64,000 bases of DNA from Kibdelosporangium philippinense (GTDB lineage Bacteria > Actinomycetota > Actinomycetes > Mycobacteriales > Pseudonocardiaceae), in assembly GCF_021390435.2 (NCBI RefSeq), contig NZ_JAJVCN010000003.1, forward strand, positions 1,493,501 through 1,557,500, in the 5' to 3' direction. Below, one piece after another: positions 7,714 through 15,744 of the stretch. Both the position numbers and the translations under genes were made by a program. The notes below the pieces were generated by a model. It saw only the letters and a list, made by a program, of their open reading frames with translations. It searched no databases and was not told where the DNA came from. The first letter of the stretch is position 1; the number at the start of each line of letters is the position of its first letter.

Positions 7714-8059
7714 GCTTTTCCGGTGGCGTCGGCGTTTCCGGGGACGCTGGGTTCTGGCAGCGCCGGGTTTTCTCCGACGCCAGATCTCCACAGCGCCGGG
7801 CTTCCAGCAACGCCAGGGTCTGTCTCCCAGCGGCCCTAGGTTTCCGGCGACGCCGGGTTTCCGGCAACGCCAGGTTCCCGGCAGCGTCGGGCTTCCAGTG
7901 ACGCGAGGCTCCAGCAACGCCAGGTTTCCAGCGACCCCAGGCTTCCGGCGACGCTAGGTTTCTAGCAGCGCCCGGTTCCCGGCGACCCCCGAGTTTCCAG
8001 CGACGCCAGGCTCCCGGCAGCACCGGGCTTCCAGCAGCGCCCGGTTTCCGGCGATGCCG
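7714..8059. repeat. degenerate 17-bp tandem repeat array, about 20 units
   Basis: Units of the form GGYTTCCRGCRACGCCR follow head to tail. From 7839 to 8059 almost every unit is exactly 17 bp, with occasional 16- and 18-bp units; the first third (7714-7838) is more diverged. Seventeen is not a multiple of three, so the array cannot encode a repeated peptide in one frame, although both strands stay open by chance through lack of stops. It lies between the FmdB terminator and the region upstream of mscL. Confidence 0.85.
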
Positions 8060-8563
8060 GGTCCCCGCGGGCATTGGCGAGCGACCGTGCGGCATCGACG
8101 CCGGTCCGCGCGGGCCAACCGAGCCTTACATCACCCCGGCGGCATCCCGGGCCGACGGCTACCGGGTTGGGGTCGGGCCGCGCCTAGGCACGTCGACGTG
8201 TTTGCGCTCGCCGGTGCCGCACGCCGGAGTAGGCGACCTTCCAGTCGGAGGACCTCCACGGAGCTCGCGTTCGAGCTGGTGCTCCTCCCCTGCCACAGCT
8301 GTGCGTGGTGGCGAGGTTGTCGCTCGACCGCAAGGACGACGCCGTCCTGGTGTTGCCTGTCCGCCAGGGATCGGACCCAGCACGGCCGCCCGGCAAATCC
8401 GGACGTCTTGCCTGTATCGGCACCTTGGTCACAGCATCGGCGCCGCCCGTAGTTACGAGGGACTGCAGTGCTGGCGCCAGCGACTATCTGGCCGCAGTCG
8501 CTGTGGATGCATCGCACCCCGCCGGTGCCTTCGTTGGTTTGCCTGCGCGCTACCTCCTTCGGT
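8060..8563. other. 500-bp gene-poor stretch between repeat array and mscL
   Basis: Several overlapping open frames exist on both strands, none with a ribosome site, steady codon bias or known domain. A plus-strand frame from 8305 reads somewhat protein-like up to about 8590 but matches no family I recognise and runs into mscL antisense. It is best treated as non-coding or a decayed gene. Confidence 0.5.
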
Positions 8564-9010
8564 TTACCGGCGGGGCTGGCCGGGGACTGGCTGGCCGCCG
8601 GGTGCTTGCCCTGGGCGGGACTGTCCCTGGGCCTGGAGCAGGTCACGGATCTCGGAGAGGAGTTCGACCTGGGTTGGCTCGGCTGGGCCTGCTTCCTCGC
8701 CGCGCTTCCGGCGTTCCTGGATCTTCTTCATCGGCAGCACCAATGCGAAGTAGACCACCGCGGCGATCAGGATGAAGTTGATGACAGCGGTGATCACCGC
8801 AGCGAAGTCCATTGTGGACTTAGCGTTGCCGTCGACGATCGTCCAGGCAAGGCCGGTGACGTTCGAGCCACCGATGGACGCGATCAGCGGGTTGAGGATG
8901 CTATTCACCACGGCCGTGACCACCGCGGTGAACGCGGTGCCCATCACCACCGCGACTGCCAGTTCCAGCACGTTCCCGCGCATGATGAAGTCCTTGAAAC
9001 CCTTCAGCAC
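8564..9010 (-). CDS. mscL: large-conductance mechanosensitive channel MscL
   Basis: A 148-residue protein starting MLKGFKDFIMRGNVLELAVA, the highly conserved MscL N-terminus. Two membrane helices follow (about 15-40, carrying AVAVVMGTAFTAVV, and 69-92), then a basic cytoplasmic segment (KKIQERRK) and a Gln/Pro/Gly-rich tail. The channel opens under membrane tension to release solutes on osmotic downshock. The gene stands in the same neighbourhood as moaB and pepD in mycobacteria, and is followed upstream by a SAF-domain gene in the same direction. Confidence 0.97.
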   Translation of the reverse strand: MLKGFKDFIMRGNVLELAVAVVMGTAFTAVVTAVVNSILNPLIASIGGSNVTGLAWTIVDGNAKSTMDFAAVITAVINFILIAAVVYFALVLPMKKIQERRKRGEEAGPAEPTQVELLSEIRDLLQAQGQSRPGQAPGGQPVPGQPRR

Positions 9011-9042
9011 GGCACAACTCCCTCACTGAGAAGAACAGAGAA

Positions 9043-9645
9043 TCACCGGAGCGTAACGGTCACTTCCCTGGCCAATGAGGCGGCCGCCACTCGTGGCGCG
9101 GCGTGCCCGGGTAAGGCCACGACGACCAGCCATCCTTGCTCATGCGCTCGCCTCGCCGGTCGAACCGTCACGACCGTCGCAGCCGATGCGAGCACGGTTT
9201 GATCCGGCGCGACGATGTCGACCCGAGCCCCCGGCACCAGCAGTTCGGCTACCCCTTCATCAGCCAAACGAATCGGGACCGCCGCCGCGTCCGGCGAGCC
9301 TGCTGTCAGACGAGTGTTCTCCGGACCAAGAAGCCGTGCGGATGTGATGGGTTCACCGGCCGCGGCAACACCAGCCAGCACCTGACCAGCCGCGGCCTGG
9401 ACGTCAGTCAACGCACCCCGCGGGATCAGTGACGGCGGCGCTCTGACGAGTTTCAGGTCCGATGTGGACAGTGTCGTGCCCGGTGCGAGGTCGTGGGCGG
9501 CCACGAGCATCTGGGCTTCCGTGGCGTGGTTGGGGCGCCATGCGAGGAACAGGGCGAGGCCCACGAGCGCGACCGCGATGAGCCTGCGGATCGCGACCGT
9601 ACGGACCCAGCCTTTGGTTCGGAGTGCTTTCAGGAGTTGGGGCAT
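9043..9645 (-). CDS. SAF-domain (CpaB/RcpC-like) membrane-anchored protein
   Basis: A 200-residue protein with a short cytoplasmic basic start, one membrane helix at about 21-37 (RRLIAVALVGLALFLAW) and an extracytoplasmic SAF domain at about 45-110 (VLVAAHDLAPGTTLSTSDLKLV, with GAL... and GEPITSARLL). SAF domains occur in pilus-assembly CpaB/RcpC proteins and antifreeze-like enzymes and bind glycans or peptidoglycan. No pilus genes are nearby, so this is likely the stand-alone actinobacterial version found beside mscL and fmdB. Its function is unknown. Confidence 0.8.
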   Translation of the reverse strand: MPQLLKALRTKGWVRTVAIRRLIAVALVGLALFLAWRPNHATEAQMLVAAHDLAPGTTLSTSDLKLVRAPPSLIPRGALTDVQAAAGQVLAGVAAAGEPITSARLLGPENTRLTAGSPDAAAVPIRLADEGVAELLVPGARVDIVAPDQTVLASAATVVTVRPARRAHEQGWLVVVALPGHAAPRVAAASLAREVTVTLR

Positions 9646-9764
9646 GGTTCAAGGCTGCGGGTTTTGGGTTTGGCTGGCCAGGTGTTGAGGGTGCGGGCTG
9701 TGGATCGGTGGTGGGGTGTGGATAAGTCGGGGGAAATCGGGGGTGGGGATTTGACAGTGGGCTC

Positions 9765-9816
9765 TTGAGCGTTCGCTCAAACTTGGGTTAGGCTTCGTTT
9801 TGAGCGAACGCTCAAA
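9765..9816. promoter_or_regulatory. two near-identical palindromes flanking a promoter, probable TetR operators
   Basis: TTGAGCGTTCGCTCAA (9765-9780) and TTTGAGCGAACGCTCAAA (9799-9816) share the half-site TTGAGCG in inverted arms with a 2-bp centre. Between them lies TAGGCT (9789-9794), 18 bp after TTGAGC, a plausible -10/-35 pair, so one palindrome covers the -35 and the other the start site. The TetR gene at 11632 closes the downstream operon and is the likely binder (inference). Confidence 0.7.
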
Positions 9817-10232
9817 CCTCAGGGGAGGGGGTTCCAGCCGACGGGGAGCGGCTGGACATAAGGGGGCGCTGTGGGTCATCGGCAGGGAGAAACCGATGGC
9901 CCACACGGCGCACCGGGTCAATCCGATTGCGCCGACGGCAAGGCAAAGCCCAGGCGGACCCAGGCAGGCAGAGGAAGGCAAACCAGCCGCGATGGCGGAC
10001 TGACCGAGAGCACGTTGCTGTGGTTCCGGACAGGCACTGCGGCAGGGCGCCGCCTACAGGTCCGGGACGACAACCGATTCAGCGGGGACGCCGAGCAGAG
10101 CGGACTATCGACCCGCTGGAGAGCAGGTCAAACCGGTCGCGAAGATCCGGTCGACCTCGAACGGTCCAATGGCGGCAGAAGGCCGAACACGTCCGGGTGA
10201 TGGACGCCGATCAGACCAAGCAAAGGGGGAAC
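9817..10232. other. 400-bp leader of the DUF4166/TetR operon
   Basis: Between the palindromic promoter and the first gene of the operon, no frame shows recognisable protein features. It may be a long untranslated leader or the remains of a lost gene. The ribosome site AAAGGGGG at 10222-10229 serves the next gene. Confidence 0.4.
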
Positions 10233-10975
10233 ATGGTGAAACCGCTGTACATCGAGACTCGGATACGGACCGATATGGCGAGGTTGTGGCAGCGGACCCA
10301 GGATCCGGCCGAGCATCAACGCTGGGACGCCCGCTTCACTGAGATCGACTACCTGGCAAGTCCGGCGCCCCAAGGCCCGAAAGGATCGAAAAGACCGAAA
10401 AGATCGATAGCGCGGCCCATCTGGGAACGACCGAGAGCCCAGCCCGACCCGACACGGCCGATGGCCCAACTGTCGAGAGCCTGTCTGGGCCCGAGAACAC
10501 AGGCCCGCCACAGCATTTCCGATACTCCACGACCGTCTTCGGCATCAGGATCCATGGCGAAGGTGTCACGTCGAACAAACACCAAGCCACGTCCGCACTG
10601 CGATTCCGCTCCAACCACCCGCTGTCGATGATCGTGAGCGGAAGCGGTTACTGGCGATACATCCCCACGCGCCAAGGGATCCGGTTTCTCACGGGCTATG
10701 ACTACATCCCGCGCTGGCCAACGGGAGACCGGATCTTCCGGCCGCTCATGGGCTGGGCAACCGCGTGGTCCTTCGACAGGCTCAGGATCTGGCTCGAACA
10801 CGACATTCCGCCGGAGCGGGCCCGGCGGCTGGCGATCGCGGACGCCGCAGCAAGGGCGACGGTACTCGCGGTCGCCGTGAAAGCGAGGAACCCGTTGCTC
10901 GCCTTGGTCGCCTTCATCCCCAAGTCTGACTTGGTGCCGTCCGCGCACCGATGCCTCAGAAAGCGACCGCGATGA
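10233..10975 (+). pseudogene. SRPBCC-like protein broken by a frameshift
   Basis: The gene starts at ATG 10233 after AAAGGGGG and reads MVKPLYIETRIRTDMARLWQ...RFTEIDYL, then loses sense. The continuation lies in another plus frame, from about 10360: a Pro/Glu/Thr-rich linker of roughly 50 residues, then HFRYSTTVFGIRIHGEGVTS, SGSGYWRYIPT and FLTGYDYIPRW, and FRPLMGWATAWSFDRLRIWLE, to TGA 10973-10975. Read across the shift it matches an actinobacterial SRPBCC-like family usually next to DUF4166 genes. A single indel near 10350-10375 would restore it. It could be a true pseudogene or a sequencing error; the low-complexity AAAGATCG-type repeats at the site favour slippage. Confidence 0.8.
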
Positions 10976-11628
10976 TCTTCAGGCAAGCACTTGGCCGACG
11001 CTTCGACGACCTGCATCCTCGGCTCCAGCAGCGTTTCAGCTTCCGGCAATCCTGTATCGGCACTGGCACGATGACCGAGATTTGGCGCGGCGGGCGGCAC
11101 ACCGTCCCCTTCCTTCGGCTCGGCACAAACCGCAACATCCTCTTCCCCGAGACCGGCACCGATGTCCCCTTCACCATCGAGAACCATGTTTACCAGGACA
11201 GTTTCGGCCGGGACGTCGTCACGTTCGTGCGCACGTTCGACCTCAGGCCTGGGCTGCGGCGACGGTTTGACGCGACCATGATCTACAGCGGGGAGCGGGG
11301 TGCGATCGTCGATTACCTCGGCACGCATCAGCACGTCGCGGTTGACCTTCACCTTGATGTCGATCGCCGTGGTGGCTTGCACATCCGCTCTGGCGAACAG
11401 CGGTTTCGGATGGGTGGGCTTGACTTCGTCCTGCCGGAGGGTTTGACCGGCACCGCCGATCTGCACGAGTGGTACGACGACCGTGAGGATTGCTTCCGGA
11501 TCAGTGTCAGGGTCAGCAATCCGCGCTTCGGGCCGATCTTTGGGTATCACGGCAGGTTCACCGCCCACTACGTCGACACGCCGGTTCCGGCCACCGTGAA
11601 GCCGTACCGGGAGGAAGCGAGAGAATGA
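10972..11628 (+). CDS. DUF4166 domain protein
   Basis: About 218 residues. ATG 10972 overlaps the preceding stop (ATGA) and gives the family's usual MIFRQALGRRFDDLHPRLQQ start; an ATG 21 bp upstream is also in frame. The body carries the family wording TMTEIWRGG...TNRNILFPETGTDVPFTIENH and a C-terminal FGYHGRFTAHYV. DUF4166 proteins have no proven biochemical role; they occur with SRPBCC-like and short-chain epimerase genes and may bind lipids. Here the gene lies between the broken SRPBCC-like gene and a TetR regulator, probably under the palindromic promoter at 9765. Confidence 0.85.
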   Translation: MIFRQALGRRFDDLHPRLQQRFSFRQSCIGTGTMTEIWRGGRHTVPFLRLGTNRNILFPETGTDVPFTIENHVYQDSFGRDVVTFVRTFDLRPGLRRRFDATMIYSGERGAIVDYLGTHQHVAVDLHLDVDRRGGLHIRSGEQRFRMGGLDFVLPEGLTGTADLHEWYDDREDCFRISVRVSNPRFGPIFGYHGRFTAHYVDTPVPATVKPYREEARE

Positions 11629-11631
11629 GGC

Positions 11632-12261
11632 GTGTCTGAGACGCGGCGCAAGCTGATCGACGGGACCGTCGAGACCATCCGCACCGTAGGCATCAGCGGT
11701 GTCTCGGCTCGTTCCATCGCGGCCGCCGCTGGGGTTAACCAAGCGCTTGTTTTTTACCATTTCGGCAGCGTTCACGACCTGCTCGCGGCCGCGTGTATGA
11801 CGCACACCAAGGCGTCCGTCGAGCTGTTCCAACCGGATCTCGACAAGGTCAGCACGCTCAAAGAGCTGCTCGCGGTCGGCAAGGACATGCACACCAAGCA
11901 GTCCGAGACCTTCAACGTCACCATCCTCGCCCAGTTGCTGGCCGGGGCGCGCAACGACGCAGGCCTCGCCGAGACCACCCGCACGGCGTTGCAGCTGTGG
12001 ATCGACGCCATCGAGAAAGTCCTGATCCGCGTGCTGGCCAAGTCACCGGCCAAGGACCTTGTCGATACGAAGGGTCTGGCCGGCGCGGTGTCGGCCGCGT
12101 TCATCGGGCTTGAACTGTACGAAGGCATCGATCCCGCTGGCGCCGCGCGGGCACTGGACACGTTGGACCAGATGGCCGTACTCGTCGAGGTGGTCGACGA
12201 TCTCGGTCCGATCGCGCGGCGCGCGTTCAAGGCGAAGGTCAAGCGCGTAGTGGATCGCTAG
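11632..12261 (+). CDS. TetR-family transcriptional regulator
   Basis: A 209-residue protein from GTG 11632. The HTH spans residues 5-50 (GISGVSARSIAAAAGVNQAL and VFYHFGSVHDLL), and the all-helical ligand-binding part follows. It is the third gene of the SRPBCC/DUF4166 operon, only 3 bp after DUF4166. The paired TTGAGCGNNCGCTCAA palindromes upstream are of the form many TetR proteins bind, suggesting autoregulation of the whole operon. The inducer is unknown. Its 3' end overlaps the convergent epimerase gene by 23 bp. Confidence 0.9.
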   Translation: MSETRRKLIDGTVETIRTVGISGVSARSIAAAAGVNQALVFYHFGSVHDLLAAACMTHTKASVELFQPDLDKVSTLKELLAVGKDMHTKQSETFNVTILAQLLAGARNDAGLAETTRTALQLWIDAIEKVLIRVLAKSPAKDLVDTKGLAGAVSAAFIGLELYEGIDPAGAARALDTLDQMAVLVEVVDDLGPIARRAFKAKVKRVVDR

Positions 12262-13267
12262 CGAACGCCCGCACGCCCTCGGCAAATCCAACCCGTGCCT
12301 GGAAGCCGAGCAACCGTTGCGCAGCCACCGGCGACGCGACGATGTGCCGGACGTCGCCGGAGCGTGCGCCACCGACGATCTGCGGCGATGGGCCGCCGTA
12401 CGCCGAGGCAAGTGCCTGAGCGAGCTCGCCGACGGTATGTGGTGAACCTGAGCATACGTTAACCGGCACGAACCCGGACACCGAGCTCTCCAAGGCGAGC
12501 ACGTTTGCCACAGCGACGTCCGTGACATGCACGAAGTCCCGCAGCTGCATGCCGTCCTCCAGCACGGTCGGCGCCTCACCGCGTTCCAGGGCCGAACGGA
12601 ACAACGCGGCCACGCCCGCGTAAGGCGTGTCCCGAGCCATCCGAGGCCCGTACACGTTGTGATACCGCAGCGCCCATACGTTCCCGTCGGCCTGCCGTGC
12701 CCACGTTGAAGCGAGGTGTTCCTGGGCGACTTTCGTGGCCGCGTAGGTACTCCGCGGGTCCAGCGGCGCGTCCTCTTCAATCAACGCCCAGTCGACCGAA
12801 TCACCACAAATCGGGCACGAAGGTTCATATCGCCCAGCCTTCAGATCTATCGAGACCCGCGGTTCTGGCCGGACATCGCCGTGTACCGAGCACACGTACC
12901 GCCCCTCGCCGTACACGACCATCGAAGAAGCGAGAACGAGCTTGCGGACCCCGGCCGAATGCATGGCCGCGAGCACCACTGCAGTTCCATGATCGTTGTT
13001 ACGCACGTAAAGCGGCGCGTCCGAGGGATCAAGCCCGTGCCCCACCACCGCAGCCTGATGGCACACCGCGTCCACACCGTCCAACAGCCTTGTCATCAGG
13101 TCGAAGTCCTGGACATCGCCGCGCACGAAGTTTGTCCACTCTGGAACGGACGAATGCGCCTGTGGCAACAAGTTGTCCACTGACACCACTTCGTGCCCCC
13201 GTGTCGTCAGTTCCTCCGCGATGTGGGACCCGATGAACCCGGCCGCGCCGGTGAGCAAAACCCGCAT
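12239..13267 (-). CDS. NAD-dependent sugar-nucleotide epimerase (dTDP-rhamnose 4-epimerase-like)
   Basis: A 342-residue extended SDR. It starts MRVLLTGAAGFIGSHIAEEL (NAD-binding GxxGxxG), has ASSMVVYGEG and the catalytic YAATK (YxxxK), and ends with substrate-binding RDFVHVTDVAVANVLALE. Between the Ser and Tyr motifs is an insert of about 50 residues with VCSVHGDV and SCPICGD, a C/H...CxxC pattern that could bind zinc. Such an insert is found in dTDP-L-rhamnose 4-epimerase-type enzymes. The reaction is probably C4 epimerisation of a nucleotide sugar; the exact sugar is unproven. It is convergent with the TetR gene. Confidence 0.85.
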   Translation of the reverse strand: MRVLLTGAAGFIGSHIAEELTTRGHEVVSVDNLLPQAHSSVPEWTNFVRGDVQDFDLMTRLLDGVDAVCHQAAVVGHGLDPSDAPLYVRNNDHGTAVVLAAMHSAGVRKLVLASSMVVYGEGRYVCSVHGDVRPEPRVSIDLKAGRYEPSCPICGDSVDWALIEEDAPLDPRSTYAATKVAQEHLASTWARQADGNVWALRYHNVYGPRMARDTPYAGVAALFRSALERGEAPTVLEDGMQLRDFVHVTDVAVANVLALESSVSGFVPVNVCSGSPHTVGELAQALASAYGGPSPQIVGGARSGDVRHIVASPVAAQRLLGFQARVGFAEGVRAFASDPLRA

Positions 13268-13361
13268 GTGACCAACCGTATGGCCGCTATCACTCCGGCG
13301 CTGATGTCCGGGAGCGGACGTCACAGAACGGTCAGATCTCGATACAGATATCTTGGAGCCC

Positions 13362-13862
13362 ATGGAACGCAGCGCGCAGCGGCTGGGCAGGGCTCTCATC
13401 GTCGTCGTCGACGACCGGATCGCGCACGGTGAGCACGACGACTCACCGGGTCCACTCGTGACCGAACTGCTGGAGGAGGCCGGTTTCATCGTCGATGGAA
13501 CGGTCGCTGTCGCAGGTGAGGTCGTCGACATCCGCAACGCGCTGAACACCGCGGTGATCGGTGGTGTCGACCTCGTCGTCACCGTCGGTGGCACGGGTTT
13601 GCTTCCGCGTGACGTCACGCCGGACGCCACCCAGGGTGTGCTGGACAAGCGGATCCCGGGTATCGCCGAGGCGCTGCGCTCGTCCGGGCTGGCCGCCGGT
13701 GCGGTGGACGCGGGCATCTCGCGTGGCCTGGTCGGCGTGTCGGGCAGCACCCTCGTGGTCAACCTGGCTGGTTCGCGTGCCGCCGTGCGTGACGGCATGG
13801 CGACGCTGTCCTCGCTGGTCCCCTACGTGATCGGGGAGCTGTCCGGGTGGGACGGGAACTGA
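13362..13862 (+). CDS. moaB: MoaB/MogA-family molybdenum cofactor protein
   Basis: A 166-residue protein from ATG 13362, with GGAG close upstream. The MoCF-binding core reads DLVVTVGGTGLLPRDVTPDAT, with downstream GVSGSTLVVNLAGSRAAVRDG. Proteins of this family adenylylate molybdopterin in the step before molybdate insertion by MoeA. The M. tuberculosis paralogue moaB2 lies beside pepD and mscL, genes also present in this window. The small gene at 13847 overlaps its end, so the two are translationally coupled. Confidence 0.92.
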   Translation: MERSAQRLGRALIVVVDDRIAHGEHDDSPGPLVTELLEEAGFIVDGTVAVAGEVVDIRNALNTAVIGGVDLVVTVGGTGLLPRDVTPDATQGVLDKRIPGIAEALRSSGLAAGAVDAGISRGLVGVSGSTLVVNLAGSRAAVRDGMATLSSLVPYVIGELSGWDGN

Positions 13863-14002
13863 CGCCTGAGGAACGCCGCCGCAAGATCGACGAGATCTTC
13901 GGCGATGTTCTGCCGGATACGACCAAAGACGAGCGCGAGCCAGACCCCGAGCAGCGGGACGAGGACTGGTACTTGCGCAACAAGCCGCCGCATCACGGCT
14001 AA
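13847..14002 (+). CDS. small conserved acidic protein (51 aa) coupled to moaB
   Basis: Starts at GTG 13847, overlapping the last 16 bases of moaB, and ends at TAA 14000-14002. It begins MGRELTPEERRRKIDEIFGD, has an acidic middle (DERE, EQRDED) and ends DWYLRNKPPHHG. The steady codon use, the overlap and the W-Y-L-x-x-K-P-P-H ending suggest a real gene of a type often seen after moaB/mog in this order. There is no known domain. Its stop overlaps the convergent histidine kinase stop. Confidence 0.7.
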   Translation: MGRELTPEERRRKIDEIFGDVLPDTTKDEREPDPEQRDEDWYLRNKPPHHG

Positions 14003-15063
14003 ACCACGAGCGGTAGGCGTACTTCGAAGCGGCAACCGGGGCCGTGGTTATGCGCGGTGATCCGGCCCCGGTGGGCCTCTACCAGGCCTTTCGCGATCGC
14101 GAGGCCTAGTCCCGCGCCGATCGGCTCGTCTCCGCGCGGCGCCGGTGTGCGCGCCGCGCTGCCCCGGAAAGCCACCTCGAAGACCCGAGCGAGCTCTTGC
14201 TCAGGGATTCCGCCGCACGCGTCGTCCACCGAGAGCACGGCGCTGGCGCCGTCCACACCGAGCTGCACTGCGACGGTGCCATCTGGCGGTGTGTGCCTGA
14301 TGGCATTCGACACGAGGTTACGTACCACCCGCGCGAGCTCGGGATCGCTGCCCAGCACGACCGGCCACGCCTGCGCATCAGCGACCAGGCGGACCTTCTT
14401 GCGTTCGGCGACGGACCGCTGACCTGCTAGGGCGTCGCTGACGACATCCTGCAGGGCCACCTCGGACAGGGTCAGCTCCAACGCTCCAGCCGTGATCCTG
14501 GACAGCTCGAACAAGTCGTCGACCATGCCGGACAGTCGCCGGGTCTCGCCGCCGATCCGGCTGGCGTAATCCGCGACCTCACGCGGTTCAGCCACCACGC
14601 CGTCTGCCAAGGCCTCGGCCATCGCCTGGATTCCCGCCAACGGCGTCCGCAGGTCATGGCTGATCCACGCGACCAGTTCGCGCCGTGAAGCCTCGGCAGC
14701 GCGTTCACGGTCGCGCGCTTCCCGTTCCCACACGCTTCGGGCCGCGATCATGCGCCCAAGCAGGATCGCCGCGGGCAGCGTGACGACCATGACCAGCAGG
14801 CAAACCAGCAGCATTGTGGCCAGAGTGGCGTTGAACATGAACCCGCTGACACCGAGCACGCCGACAACGACGGCCGCGATCGGGATGATCACGAGCACGG
14901 TCAGGTTGGTCGCCAACTGCCTTTTGCGCAGCACGTAGAGCACGAAGACGCCGATCGCGGTCACTGGCACGGTGAACGCCAGCGCGAGCGGCAGGATGTG
15001 CAACGCGTGCTCGACCATCGCGCTGAACGGTTCGGCCGGATCGATCATGCTAGGCGCGGTCAT
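13999..15063 (-). CDS. sensor histidine kinase
   Basis: A 354-residue protein with three or four membrane helices in residues 20-110, a short linker and a HisKA domain with the phospho-acceptor in WISHDLRTPLAG. The HATPase domain has the N-box LVSNAIRHTPPDG, a D-x-G-like VDDACGGIP and the G2 box GAGLGLAIAKGLVEAHRG. There is no sizeable extracytoplasmic sensor, so it may sense within the membrane. It overlaps the response-regulator stop by 14 bp, and the two form a two-component system together with the membrane protein gene upstream. Confidence 0.92.
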   Translation of the reverse strand: MTAPSMIDPAEPFSAMVEHALHILPLALAFTVPVTAIGVFVLYVLRKRQLATNLTVLVIIPIAAVVVGVLGVSGFMFNATLATMLLVCLLVMVVTLPAAILLGRMIAARSVWEREARDRERAAEASRRELVAWISHDLRTPLAGIQAMAEALADGVVAEPREVADYASRIGGETRRLSGMVDDLFELSRITAGALELTLSEVALQDVVSDALAGQRSVAERKKVRLVADAQAWPVVLGSDPELARVVRNLVSNAIRHTPPDGTVAVQLGVDGASAVLSVDDACGGIPEQELARVFEVAFRGSAARTPAPRGDEPIGAGLGLAIAKGLVEAHRGRITAHNHGPGCRFEVRLPLVV

Positions 15064-15739
15064 AGCGGTACCCCACTCCCCACACGGTCGCGATCCTCAG
15101 TGGTTTCGCCGGGTTCGCCTCGATCTTCTCCCGCAATCGTCGCACATGGACGGTCACAGTGGACTGGTCGCCGAAATCCCATCCCCACACCTTGGCCAGC
15201 AGCTCGACCCGGGAGAAAGCCTTGCCCGCGTTGGTCATCAGGAACAGAAGCAGGTCGAATTCCCTTGTGGTCAATGACAGTTCGGTGCCGCGCAGGACGG
15301 CTTTCCGCGCGCCTGCTTCCACGGTCAGATCGTCGTCCGTCACGACTTGACGACTCTGGGTGGGAACGGCACGCGCGCGCCTGAGGACCGAGCCTACGCG
15401 CAGCGCCAACTCCTTGGGGCTGAACGGTTTTGTCACGTAATCGTCGGCGCCGAGCTGCAGTCCGGCGATCCGGTTCTCTTCTTCGCCGAGCGCCGTGAGC
15501 ATCACGATCGGTACCGCGCTGTGCTGCCGGATCCGCCTGCACACTTCGAGGCCGTCGATTCCCGGCAGCATCAGGTCGAGCACGATCAGGTCAGGTTCGG
15601 ACCCGGCGACCAGACCGAGCGCTTGCTCGCCATCGCCGGCGAGCGTGACGTCGTGCCCGGCCAGCTCAAGGTATCGCCGTACGACGTCGCGGACCGTTTC
15701 GTCGTCGTCAACCACCAGCACGTGGCCCTGTTCGCTCAT
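15050..15739 (-). CDS. OmpR/PhoB-family response regulator
   Basis: A 229-residue protein. ATG 15739 gives the usual start of the receiver domain (MSEQGHVLVVDDDETVRDVV), with acidic pair DD, phospho-acceptor in IVLDLMLPGIDG and KPFSPKELALRV. The winged helix ends VTVHVRRLREKIEANP...VWGVGYRYD. It pairs with the kinase at 13999 and sits 5 bp after the membrane gene at 15745, so the three are one transcription unit. The target genes are unknown. Confidence 0.95.
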   Translation of the reverse strand: MSEQGHVLVVDDDETVRDVVRRYLELAGHDVTLAGDGEQALGLVAGSEPDLIVLDLMLPGIDGLEVCRRIRQHSAVPIVMLTALGEEENRIAGLQLGADDYVTKPFSPKELALRVGSVLRRARAVPTQSRQVVTDDDLTVEAGARKAVLRGTELSLTTREFDLLLFLMTNAGKAFSRVELLAKVWGWDFGDQSTVTVHVRRLREKIEANPAKPLRIATVWGVGYRYDRA

Positions 15740-15744
15740 CGTCC

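Noticed and set aside
7714..8059. CRISPR-like array
   Set aside because: Units are 17 bp, directly adjacent and degenerate, with no spacers and no cas genes.
7523..8095. A 190-residue minus-strand frame across the 17-bp repeats
   Set aside because: It is open only because the GC-rich repeat lacks stops; the 17-bp period cycles frames, there is no ribosome site, and it runs antisense over the FmdB-like gene.
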